A DNA stretch of 7,617 bases from Methanoregula sp. (GCA_022710665.1 JAKLGN010000059.1:1-7617), one strand, 5' to 3'. Shown: positions 1-5,596, counted from the stretch's first letter. Made by a program: numbers and translations. Notes: generated from the letters alone by a model not told the origin.

Positions 1-461
1 GGATGTACATGGTGACGAAGAGCTTCTTTGTCAGCACCATAGCAGCCTCAACGGTCCCAATCATCCTCTACCTCCCGGGTGTATTCATCGGCTACCTCAT
101 TGTGCTGACCATAAAACTCCGCAAGTCCCCCTTCGACATCTCCACGTCGCACCATGCCCACCAGGAGATCGTCAAGGGGGTTACCACGGATTTCGCCGGC
201 CCCAACTTCGCCAAGATCGAGATTGCCCACTGGTACGAGTACGTCTTCCTGCTGGGGGTCATCTGGCTCTTCTTTGCCTGGAACCCGCTCATTGCGGTAG
301 CCGCGATCCTTGTCGCGTACTTCCTCGAGATCCTGATCGATAACACCATGTCCCGGGTAAAATGGCAGCTCATGCTCCGGACTGCGTGGATCATTGCCGG
401 GACCCTCGGTATTGTCAATCTCGGGGTGTTATATTATCTCGGGATGGTGGTGGTGCCATGA
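1..461 (+). CDS. echB: Ech hydrogenase membrane subunit EchB (NuoH-like), 5' end missing
   Basis: Integral membrane subunit of an Ech-type (group 4) [NiFe] hydrogenase, homologous to NuoH of complex I; it anchors the hydrophilic module and takes part in ion translocation. The reading frame is open from the left edge, so the Met at position 3 is probably internal; only about the last 152 residues are present of a family usually near 290. Visible are a hydrophobic helix at the start, then the loop SPFDISTSHHAHQEIVKG, the signature cytoplasmic loop of EchB/MbhM-type subunits with its conserved acidic and His residues, then at least two or three further helices (FLLGVIWLFFAW; PLIAVAAILVAYFLEIL; AWIIAGTLGIVNLGVLYYLG). 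The stop overlaps the echC start by 4 bp (ATGA), so the two are translationally coupled. Identity as NuoH-family is firm; the Ech assignment comes from the whole gene order. Confidence 0.92.
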   Translation, partial: MYMVTKSFFVSTIAASTVPIILYLPGVFIGYLIVLTIKLRKSPFDISTSHHAHQEIVKGVTTDFAGPNFAKIEIAHWYEYVFLLGVIWLFFAWNPLIAVAAILVAYFLEILIDNTMSRVKWQLMLRTAWIIAGTLGIVNLGVLYYLGMVVVP

Positions 462-925
462 CCTACTTACAAAAATCCCCCTGGATTGTCCATTACAACG
501 CATCATCGTGCAATGGCTGTGATATTGAGATACTCGCCGCCCTGACCCCGGTCTTCGATGTCGAACGGTTTGGGATCGTCAACACCGGCAATCCCAAGCA
601 TGCGGATATCCTGCTCTGTACGGGCAGCGTCAACGAGCGGAACAAGGTACCGTTAAAGAACGTGTACGACATGATACCGGAACCAAAAGTCGTGGTGGCG
701 ATCGGCATCTGCGCCGCATCGGGAGGCATCTTCCGCGAGTGTTACAATGTCCAGGGCGGGATTGACAAGATCATCCCGGTCGATGTCTGGGTGCCCGGGT
801 GTGCGGCACGGCCGGAATCGATCATCGACGGCGTCGTGACCGCACTGGGGATCCTCGAACAGAAGCGGGCAAAGATGCTCGAGAAAGGAAGTGCGGGCAG
901 CATAAAGGCGGGTGAGGCGGTATGA
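458..925 (+). CDS. echC: Ech hydrogenase small subunit EchC (NuoB-like, [4Fe-4S])
   Basis: Electron-transferring small subunit (155 aa) that carries the single [4Fe-4S] cluster next to the Ni-Fe site, homologous to NuoB. I chose ATG 458, which overlaps the echB stop (ATGA), over an upstream in-frame ATG at 362 that would run deep inside echB and add 32 residues unlike the family. Likely cluster ligands are Cys18 and Cys21 (SSCNGCD), Cys85 (GICAASGG) and Cys115 (VPGCAARPE); this is the usual NuoB pattern, with CxxC at the N-terminal site. The length is typical for stand-alone EchC. The last 20 or so residues are Lys/Ala/Gly-rich and look like a loose tail. The 3' end overlaps echD by 4 bp (ATGA). 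The protein should sit on the cytoplasmic side, between EchF and EchE in the electron path. Confidence 0.95.
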   Translation: MTYLQKSPWIVHYNASSCNGCDIEILAALTPVFDVERFGIVNTGNPKHADILLCTGSVNERNKVPLKNVYDMIPEPKVVVAIGICAASGGIFRECYNVQGGIDKIIPVDVWVPGCAARPESIIDGVVTALGILEQKRAKMLEKGSAGSIKAGEAV

Positions 926-1299
926 CCGCTCAGGCACAGGCTACAACGATTATCGATGTCGGGAAACTGGTCGGCAGCGTGGAGCATTACCGGAATGAAG
1001 GCTACCGCCTCGTCCAGATCGGCTGCACGAAGGTAGGAGATACGTATGAGATCAACTACTCCTTTGACAAGGACTACCATTTTGAAAATATCCGGATTGT
1101 CGTCAGTGCCGATACCGAGGTCCCGAGCATCTCCGGCATGTACTGGAACTCGTTCATCTACGAGAACGAGATGCACGACCTCTTCGGCATCCAGGTCCGG
1201 GGCATGAACATCGATTTCAAGGGTACCCTGTTCCGGACGAGCGTGAAGTACCCGTTCAGCCAGCCGCCGGTCACCGTTACGAAGGGGGACAAGCCATGA
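922..1299 (+). CDS. echD: Ech hydrogenase subunit EchD (NuoC-like)
   Basis: Small hydrophilic subunit (125 aa) of the NuoC/30-kDa family, a structural partner of the large subunit with no cofactor of its own. The diagnostic NuoC segment is ENEMHDLFGIQVRGM at about residues 76-90, matching the family pattern ExExxDlfGixxxg. The N-terminal half reads as an alpha/beta domain (RLVQIGCTKVGDTYEINYSF), as in other EchD proteins. ATG 922 overlaps the echC stop (ATGA), and a Shine-Dalgarno GGTGA lies at 911-915, 6 nt upstream, which supports this start. The 3' end overlaps echE by 4 bp. No alternative function fits; the protein is short compared with bacterial NuoC, as expected for Ech. Confidence 0.93.
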   Translation: MTAQAQATTIIDVGKLVGSVEHYRNEGYRLVQIGCTKVGDTYEINYSFDKDYHFENIRIVVSADTEVPSISGMYWNSFIYENEMHDLFGIQVRGMNIDFKGTLFRTSVKYPFSQPPVTVTKGDKP

Positions 1300-2375
1300 G
1301 CAAACAGATTATTGTCCCGTTCGGGCCGCAGCACCCGGTCCTGCCGGAACCAATCCACCTCGACCTTGTGCTGGAAGACGAAACGGTCGTGGACGTGATC
1401 CCATCCATTGGGTACATCCACCGGGGTTTTGAAAAGCTCGTGGAGAAGCGCGAGTTTACCGAGTATGTCTATGTCGCAGAGCGGACCTGCGGGATCTGCA
1501 GTTTCGTCCATGGCGCCACCTACTGCGAGGGGATCGAGCAGATCATGAAGATCGATGTACCAGAGCGGGCGCAGTATCTCCGGGTAATCTGGTCAGAATT
1601 CTCCCGTCTGCACTCCCACCTCCTCTGGCTGGGGTGCTTTGCCGATTCGTTCGGGTTTGAGAACCTGTTCATGGGAGCCTGGAAGACGCGTGAGCGGGTC
1701 CTCGACTTCATGGAAGAGACGACCGGAGGCCGGGTCATCCAGGGCACCAGCAAGATAGGGGGTGTCCGTCGTGATATCAGCAGCGAGAGGCTGGATAAGA
1801 TGGTAAAGGACCTGGATATTCTCGACCAGGAGATGAAGGAGCTGACCACCGTATTCCTGCACGACGATTCGGTCCGGCACCGGCTCAGGAATGTCGGGGT
1901 CATATCGAGGGAGGACGCGTACCACCTCGGGGCGGTCGGGCCGACGGCACGTGGGAGCGGTGTTGCCATCGATATGAGAAAGCTGGGGTATGGTGCCTAT
2001 GACCGGCTCAATGTCCCGGTTATCACCGACAGCTGCGGGGACTGCCTGTCGCGCTGTACCGTAAGGGCAAAGGAGCTTTTCACGTCCACCGATCTCATAC
2101 GGCAGGCAGTGAGTAAGATCCCTGACGGACCTGTCGAGGTGAAGGTCACGGGAGCGCCGGACGGGGAATACTTCACGCGGGCCGAGCAGCCCCGGGGAGA
2201 GCTGGTCCATTACCTCAAGGGGAACGGCAGCAAGTTCCTCGTGAGGTCAAGGATCCGGACGCCCACCCTGACCAATATCCCGCCGCTGATCAAAATGCTG
2301 CAGGGATGCGAGCTTGCCGATGTCCCGGTGATCGTATTGTCTATCGACCCCTGTATCAGCTGCACGGAGCGGTGA
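1296..2375 (+). CDS. echE: Ech hydrogenase [NiFe] large subunit EchE (NuoD-like)
   Basis: Catalytic large subunit (359 aa, the usual EchE size) that binds the Ni-Fe centre and interconverts H2 with protons and electrons; homologous to NuoD. Both pairs of metal-binding cysteines are present: Cys65/Cys68 in RTCGICSFVHG and Cys353/Cys356 in DPCISCTER. This separates it from NuoD/FpoD proteins, which have lost them. A conserved mid-to-late segment DSCGDCLSRCTVRAKEL is also seen. The protein ends at the Arg of DPCxxCxxR, with no C-terminal peptide after the motif, so no maturation protease cleavage should be needed; this is known for some Ech enzymes. ATG 1296 overlaps the echD stop (ATGA), with a GGGGGA ribosome-binding site at 1284-1289. 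It lies in the middle of the co-transcribed ech cluster. Confidence 0.96.
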   Translation: MSKQIIVPFGPQHPVLPEPIHLDLVLEDETVVDVIPSIGYIHRGFEKLVEKREFTEYVYVAERTCGICSFVHGATYCEGIEQIMKIDVPERAQYLRVIWSEFSRLHSHLLWLGCFADSFGFENLFMGAWKTRERVLDFMEETTGGRVIQGTSKIGGVRRDISSERLDKMVKDLDILDQEMKELTTVFLHDDSVRHRLRNVGVISREDAYHLGAVGPTARGSGVAIDMRKLGYGAYDRLNVPVITDSCGDCLSRCTVRAKELFTSTDLIRQAVSKIPDGPVEVKVTGAPDGEYFTRAEQPRGELVHYLKGNGSKFLVRSRIRTPTLTNIPPLIKMLQGCELADVPVIVLSIDPCISCTER

Positions 2376-2380
2376 GCACC
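2371..2380 (+). promoter_or_regulatory. Ribosome binding site deciding the echF start
   Basis: GGTGA at 2371-2375 lies 5 nt before ATG 2381 and overlaps the echE stop codon. An in-frame GTG at 2372 would give the 4-bp overlap seen at the other junctions, but its nearest purine-rich motif (GGAG, 2366-2369) is only 2 nt away. ATG 2381 is therefore preferred. Confidence 0.6.
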
Positions 2381-2764
2381 ATGGCATTTTTTGAGATGGT
2401 AAGAACCGCGCTCAGGACGGTCCTGCAACAGCCGGTGACAATCCTCTACCCGGCACAGGCAGCAAAGAAGACCCCGATCTCGCGGGGACACGTGGTGCAT
2501 GACGGGAGCAAATGCATCTCCTGCAGCATCTGCGTGAAGAAATGCCCGTCGCAGGCGATCATCCTGAACAAAGAGGCAAAGACCTGGCAGATCGACCGGT
2601 TCCGCTGCGTTGTCTGCAACTCCTGTGTCGATACCTGCCCCACAAAATGTCTCTCCATGGACACGCAGTACACGGCACCGGCAGCGGCAAAAGGGATTGA
2701 AACCTTCACGATTACCTACGTGAAACCGCCCAAGCCGGAAAAAAAGGATGAGCAAAAACCATAA
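2381..2764 (+). CDS. echF: Ech hydrogenase 2x[4Fe-4S] ferredoxin subunit EchF (NuoI-like)
   Basis: Polyferredoxin-type subunit (127 aa) that exchanges electrons with soluble ferredoxin and passes them to the EchC cluster; homologous to NuoI. Two CxxCxxCxxxCP motifs are present: Cys45, 48, 51, 55 (CISCSICVKKCP) and Cys76, 79, 82, 86 (CVVCNSCVDTCP), enough for two [4Fe-4S] clusters. The N-terminal stretch (ALRTVLQQPVTILYP) is the amphipathic segment that in EchF/NuoI packs against the membrane arm. The C-terminus is a Lys/Pro/Glu-rich tail (about residues 115-127). It is the last gene of the operon, matching the echABCDEF order; T-rich DNA follows the stop. The start at ATG 2381 is supported by a well-spaced GGTGA; a GTG at 2372 would add three residues. 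Confidence 0.94.
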   Translation: MAFFEMVRTALRTVLQQPVTILYPAQAAKKTPISRGHVVHDGSKCISCSICVKKCPSQAIILNKEAKTWQIDRFRCVVCNSCVDTCPTKCLSMDTQYTAPAAAKGIETFTITYVKPPKPEKKDEQKP

Positions 2765-2780
2765 CTCTTTTCGTTTTCCC
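2765..2780 (+). terminator. Possible T-tract terminator after echF
   Basis: Two TTTT runs (2768-2771 and 2774-2777) within a pyrimidine-rich stretch directly after the echF stop fit archaeal termination, which needs only T-rich DNA. There is no hairpin. A stronger T8 tract follows at 2821-2828 and could serve as a backup site. Confidence 0.4.
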
Positions 2781-3062
2781 GTTGGGTTTGAATCACCCGG
2801 TATCAATAAAAAGCAGGATGTTTTTTTTAAAAAAACACGGAACTGCCACGCCGTGCCCCGCAAGGGGCCCTGAGGAGGGGAGCCCTCATATCAGCAATGT
2901 TCATGGTTATGGTGTGAGCCGATCCATTCATGTCCGGTTCTCCAGAAACTCATATTTTTTTAAAAAGAGAACAGACATTAATCCGCCGCGGGGGCGGCCG
3001 CAACAATCATAATCGGGAGTATGGGGCTCTCAAACCCCATCATTACATCTGAAAGAATTCGA
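2781..3062. other. Gene-free, hairpin-rich convergent spacer (left part)
   Basis: No credible gene is present; the one open frame (from a TTG at 2782) has no family resemblance and no Shine-Dalgarno. Visible structures are a T8A7 tract (2821-2835), a hairpin GCCCC/GGGGC closed by a GCAA (GNRA) loop at 2855-2868, a GAGGG/CCCTC hairpin at 2875-2887, a T7A5 tract (2955-2966), a CCGCC/GGCGG hairpin at 2983-2997 and an ATGGGG/CCCCAT hairpin at 3021-3040. They may be terminators of the facing transcription units or parts of a structured RNA; the sequence does not decide. Confidence 0.5.
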
Positions 3063-3262
3063 TTTTCATGGGAAATCATCGGACAAACGCTCCCGTTGGC
3101 TCCGCTGATGCTCTGCCCCCGTTGCTGTGGCAGATCCTGCATTGCGATATCCCGTACGAAAATTGGACAATTCTATCGCAATGGGCCATGAGCCCCCGAT
3201 GGGGGCGGGGATAGCGCAAGGAGGGGCGATCATTTTGAGAAGAAGAGGTTTTCTCCAGAGCC
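3063..3262 (+). repeat. Intergenic repeat copy A (structured RNA or MITE-like)
   Basis: About 200 bp that align with 5367-5596 in the same orientation. Matching blocks, in order, are GAAATCA(T/C)CGGACA (3072-3085), GCCCCCGTTGCTGTGGCAG (3115-3133), TTGCGAT.TCCC (from 3143), TCGCAATG through CGATCAT (3176 to about 3231, roughly four in five bases identical) and TTTCTCCAGAGCC (3250-3262). The distance from TCGCAATG to TTTCTCCAGAGCC is 74 bp in both copies. It contains a perfect 10-bp stem (3140-3149 with 3174-3183) and a GCCCCC-GAT-GGGGGC hairpin (3192-3206). The left end is eroded compared with copy B, so the inverted-repeat end is barely visible here. Open frames on both strands are treated as non-coding. 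The repeat relation is seen directly; function is unknown. Confidence 0.8.
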
Positions 3263-3430
3263 AAAATGTTCTTTTGGGCACGGACACGTCTGAGGGCATT
3301 ACCCCTGCCGCCGGGGCTTTCCCCGGTGTACTACCCTTAACCTGCGGGGTGTCCCCTAAACCCGGTACCCCGGCGGGGATTGGTGGTGCAGGAGGTGGGC
3401 GCCGTTTACGGGAGATGAAGTTCTCTCCTG
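3263..3430. other. GC-rich hairpin cluster, no gene
   Basis: Between repeat copy A and the end of the minus-strand unit lie several short perfect hairpins: CCGGGG-CTTT-CCCCGG (3311-3326), GGGG-TGT-CCCC (3346-3356) and CCCC-GGC-GGGG (3368-3378). A frame runs through on the plus strand from copy A but resembles no protein. No tRNA arms or T-loop motif were found. Confidence 0.4.
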
Positions 3431-3440
3431 TGAAAAAAAT
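3431..3440 (-). terminator. Poly-T terminator of the surface-protein unit
   Basis: Read on the minus strand, a run of seven T (3433-3439) begins 6 nt after the TAA stop of the small membrane gene. Such a T tract is sufficient for archaeal transcription termination. Confidence 0.5.
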
Positions 3441-3445
3441 GAGGA

Positions 3446-3751
3446 TTACTGCTTACGGATATATTCCCGGATCAGCCAGACCCCGACAATGATAACGGCA
3501 AGATAATAGACTGCTGAAGCGATGGGCACGAACTGATCCGAGATCCATGTCCTGATCAGCTCCTGGATCGTGAAATAGAGCTGGAATGCGGCGATCAACA
3601 CGAACACCCCGATCAATATGTACGCCAGACCGATCCAGTCGGTCCCGGTTTTCTTCTCTACCGGTTTTTGAGCGGTTGTCACAGGTGTTTTCTGGGGGGG
3701 AATATAGAACGAATTCTCCGGGACTTCTGTGCTGCTGTTGTCTTCAGTCAT
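3446..3751 (-). CDS. Small two-helix membrane protein of unknown function
   Basis: A protein of 101 aa with no family I can name. The first 40 or so residues are polar, Thr/Pro/Lys-rich and probably cytoplasmic or disordered. Two hydrophobic helices follow: IGLAYILIGVFVLIAAFQLYF and VPIASAVYYLAVIIVGVWLI, separated by an amphipathic stretch with a Trp (IQELIRTWISDQ); the end is basic (REYIRKQ). Two starts are possible. ATG 3751 overlaps the upstream stop as ATGA and has GGAG 9 nt before it; ATG 3760 has that GGAG directly adjacent, with no spacing, so 3751 is preferred (3760 would add MET). The tight coupling to the lipobox/PGF-CTERM protein suggests the two work together at the cell surface. 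Moderately sure it is a real gene; role unknown. Confidence 0.7.
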   Translation of the reverse strand: MTEDNSSTEVPENSFYIPPQKTPVTTAQKPVEKKTGTDWIGLAYILIGVFVLIAAFQLYFTIQELIRTWISDQFVPIASAVYYLAVIIVGVWLIREYIRKQ

Positions 3752-4716
3752 CGTTTCCATCTCCTCACGTGTGTCAGGAGTGCAAGAGAACCCAGTGCGA
3801 CAAGGATCAAGGGTATGGTAAAACCCGGAGATCTCGTGACCGGATACGGCTGGGGTATCGCAACCGCGGTCCCGTCATACCCGTCACCCGGGACAAACTT
3901 CGAGGTCTCGATCTGTTTTGTTACGAACTGGGAGTCCTTGTCAACCTGCATCCCGGGTCTGAGCCGTACATACCCTTCACCGCGCTTGACAATCGTCTCG
4001 TTCTTCCAGACCAGAACTTCCACTACGTAGTTATACTGGTCGGGGACCGAGAGGGTAACACCGGACACCCGGGTGGCATCCGGCTGGATGCTCTCCACAC
4101 GGGCACGCTGCTTGTCGGCAAGCAGTTTTGCGTCTTCCTCTTTTGCCTTCACTTCGATGTCGAACGCGCCGCTCGGCTCACGGTTGTCATTGGTGAAATA
4201 AATGTCAGTCTGGATGGTTGCCCGGTCCCCCGCCACCTTTTTCACAAGGAAATCGATGTCGGTGATGGACAGGCCGGTCTCCTGGATGTCGGGAGTGAGC
4301 CGCTCGAGATTATAGACGGTTTTCTCACCCTGGCCCTTGCGCTGGCCATTCTCAAAGACGGTGCTGACAAGGCGGTAGGAACCTGTCCGCGGGAGGTCAA
4401 TGGTCTGGGAGACGGAGCCGGACCCGCGGATACCAAGGAACCCGGCATCGCTCGTCTTCTCGGCGACCACGAGGCCACTCGTGGTATCGTACGCCTTGAG
4501 CTGGACCCGGGCGATCCCGGAGGAAACGCCGTAGGTATTCTGCAGTTCGGAGGTAACGTTCAGGGTGACCACGGACCCTGTTATGTTCTGGGCACCGACA
4601 GTGATGCCGGTGATATCAACCGAGCTGTCCTTGAGGCAGCCGGCACTTAAGACCATCACCCCGAGACAGAGCAGCAGCACAACAGGCAGTGCTGCTTGGA
4701 TTTCGTTGTCTGCCAT
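3748..4716 (-). CDS. Surface lipoprotein with two repeated beta-type domains and PGF-CTERM anchor
   Basis: Exported protein of 322 aa, function unknown. The N-terminus has a hydrophobic signal segment (about 8-25) with lipobox LSAGC, predicting lipid attachment at Cys27. Two related domains of about 100 residues follow (about 32-130 and 148-250); both end in a pattern of the type Y.(L/V)V...(F/V).(E/K)N....(G)(Q/E)G...V..L, suggesting an internal duplication of a beta-sandwich fold. Three N-glycosylation sequons (NIT, NVT, NET) are present. At the C-terminus SPGF (PGF 297-299) is followed by a hydrophobic helix and RRWKR, the layout of the PGF-CTERM signal processed by archaeosortase A. The architecture resembles DUF7490-type proteins, a recollection not verified here. 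ATG 4716 has GGGAG 5 nt upstream and a TATA box at 4761-4769. Expected outside the cytoplasmic membrane. Confidence 0.8.
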   Translation of the reverse strand: MADNEIQAALPVVLLLCLGVMVLSAGCLKDSSVDITGITVGAQNITGSVVTLNVTSELQNTYGVSSGIARVQLKAYDTTSGLVVAEKTSDAGFLGIRGSGSVSQTIDLPRTGSYRLVSTVFENGQRKGQGEKTVYNLERLTPDIQETGLSITDIDFLVKKVAGDRATIQTDIYFTNDNREPSGAFDIEVKAKEEDAKLLADKQRARVESIQPDATRVSGVTLSVPDQYNYVVEVLVWKNETIVKRGEGYVRLRPGMQVDKDSQFVTKQIETSKFVPGDGYDGTAVAIPQPYPVTRSPGFTIPLILVALGSLALLTHVRRWKR

Positions 4717-4760
4717 GAATACTCCCGGATATGTATTATTAAGATGTATTTATGCGTAAC

Positions 4761-4770
4761 TATTTATATC
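4761..4770 (-). promoter_or_regulatory. TATA box of the surface-protein unit
   Basis: On the minus strand the sequence reads GATATAAATA, a good archaeal TATA element. Transcription would start about 25 nt downstream, near 4736-4740, giving a leader of about 20 nt that contains the GGGAG ribosome-binding site of the gene starting at 4716. Confidence 0.6.
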
Positions 4771-4841
4771 GCAACCGTCGCGCATCCGGGCTTGACGTTT
4801 ATCAGGGAAGTCTTCCCGGACGAAAAGGTAACGGCGTAATG

Positions 4842-4898
4842 CCATGGGCAGGATTGCTCATGGTCTTTAAAACAGGAAGAAGCCGGTTGAATCCGGCT
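4842..4898 (-). terminator. Two tandem hairpins between minus-strand genes
   Basis: Hairpin 1 is AGCCGG/CCGGCT with a 6-nt loop (4881-4898). Hairpin 2 has a 9-bp stem with one G-T wobble (4842-4850 with 4855-4863) and a GGAT loop. On the minus strand hairpin 1 is followed by a TCTTCCTGTTTT stretch, so it could end transcription from the gene at 4939-5304 before the next promoter. A small structured RNA is an alternative. The rest of 4771-4938 shows no gene. Confidence 0.4.
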
Positions 4899-4938
4899 GA
4901 CTTCGCCCGAGTCCCAGTAAGGACGGTTCTTCAACAAC

Positions 4939-5304
4939 CTACTCACAGTACGGATCGTTTGCCCATTCCTCGATAATCTTCTTGGGAGGCCGGCCGCCGC
5001 GATAGTGGTGTCTCCCCTGAGGAGAGGTGCGGTCCTGCCCGGTCTCTTCCTCGTCGTCACTATCCTGGACGTTTTCCGCGGGCCCCGTGGATTGTTCCGG
5101 CGCACCGGGCCGGGAAGGATGCTGGTCGCGCCGGGGCTGGTCCCTGCGGCCTCGATGATGACGGGAGTGGTCCCGGCGATCGTTCCTTCGCTGCCCGGAG
5201 CTGGTCTGGCCCTGCGGGGTCTTTGGCTGCTGCCCTGCCTGCTGTGGCGGCACCTGCGAGGGCTGCTCCCCGGTATTCTGTGGCTGCGGGTTCTCTTCTG
5301 CCAT
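4939..5304 (-). CDS. Small Arg/Gln/Pro-rich, probably disordered protein
   Basis: A 121-aa protein not recognised from any family. Residues 1-35 are Gln/Pro/Gly-rich with few hydrophobics. Residues 38-65 are strongly basic, with RR, HH, RGRR and PRR clusters, a composition seen in nucleic-acid-binding tails. Residues 70-90 are acidic (DSDDEEE). The end, GGRPPKKIIEEWANDPYCE, is the only part with hydrophobic and aromatic residues and a Cys, and is the most likely to be a conserved module. No signal peptide or membrane helix is seen. ATG 5304 has no clear Shine-Dalgarno; a TTTTTTAA element lies about 35-42 nt upstream, so the leader is likely short. Charge patterning and a sensible N-terminus favour this frame over the hydrophobic plus-strand shadow. 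An RNA- or DNA-binding role is only inference. Confidence 0.65.
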   Translation of the reverse strand: MAEENPQPQNTGEQPSQVPPQQAGQQPKTPQGQTSSGQRRNDRRDHSRHHRGRRDQPRRDQHPSRPGAPEQSTGPAENVQDSDDEEETGQDRTSPQGRHHYRGGRPPKKIIEEWANDPYCE

Positions 5305-5315
5305 AACTGTCAGAC

Positions 5316-5346
5316 TGATTAATCAGGGCAGGTACCTTAAAAAACA
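5316..5346 (-). promoter_or_regulatory. Candidate promoter and palindrome upstream of the Arg-rich protein gene
   Basis: A/T element TTAAAAAA (about 5338-5345; TTTTTTAA on the minus strand) could act as TATA box for the minus-strand gene, placing initiation near 5315. A perfect 10-bp palindrome TGATTAATCA (5316-5325) sits next to that point and could be an operator. The same A/T element is also about 26 bp before the left end of repeat copy B on the plus strand. Confidence 0.35.
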
Positions 5347-5366
5347 TTCCGTCCCGGTGACTTTTT

Positions 5367-5596
5367 GGCTCTTGGAGAAATCACCGGACAGGCGCGCCCG
5401 GGGGGCTTTTGCTTACGCCTGAGCCCCCGCCGCTGTGGCAGCCCCCGCATTACGATAATCACTCGGAATGTTATTTTGCGATTTCCCCGGCGAATAGAGG
5501 GCAATCCTGTCGCAATGCGCCACGAGCCCCCGATGGGGGCTGGGATGGTGCAGGGGGGGTCGATCATGGGGAGAAAATGAGGCTTTCTCCAGAGCC
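5367..5596 (+). repeat. Intergenic repeat copy B with terminal inverted repeats
   Basis: A 230-bp element bounded by GGCTCTTGGAGAAA (5367-5380) and TTTCTCCAGAGCC (5584-5596), inverted repeats that differ by one extra T. It aligns over its length with copy A at 3063-3262; B has about 26 extra bp near 5450-5475. Inside are a stem TTGCGAT/GTCGCAA (5476-5482 with 5509-5515) at the same place as the 10-bp stem of copy A, and AGCCCCC-GAT-GGGGGCT (5525-5541), the same hairpin as in A. A further GGGGGCT/AGCCCCC pairing (5401-5407 with 5422-5428) is specific to B. The right end runs straight into GGTTTTTT. This fits a structured RNA with a closing stem and T-tract terminator, or a non-autonomous inserted element. 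No transposase gene is present. Confidence 0.8.

Noticed and set aside
2210..2863. A 217-codon minus-strand frame overlapping echE and echF
   Set aside because: It lies antisense to two well-identified hydrogenase subunits and has no domain of its own.
3301..3380. Possible tRNA or small stable RNA in the hairpin cluster
   Set aside because: No cloverleaf, anticodon arm or T-loop consensus could be found by eye.
3127..3492. Open plus-strand frame through copy A with a HEPPMGAG peptide, also seen in the copy B frame 5365-5580
   Set aside because: The peptide similarity follows from the DNA repeat, which is open on both strands in several frames. The flanking parts of the two frames differ, no Shine-Dalgarno is present, and conserved stems explain the conservation better.
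3586..4650. A 354-codon open frame on the plus strand opposite the surface-protein gene
   Set aside because: The minus-strand frame has a lipobox, a PGF-CTERM end, a Shine-Dalgarno and a promoter. The plus frame has no recognisable domain and is best explained by GC-rich third positions.
5005..5322. Hydrophobic 105-codon plus-strand frame opposite the Arg/Gln-rich gene
   Set aside because: Its Leu/Pro/Val-rich content is what antisense reading of Gln/Arg/Gly codons gives; the minus-strand frame starts and ends more sensibly.
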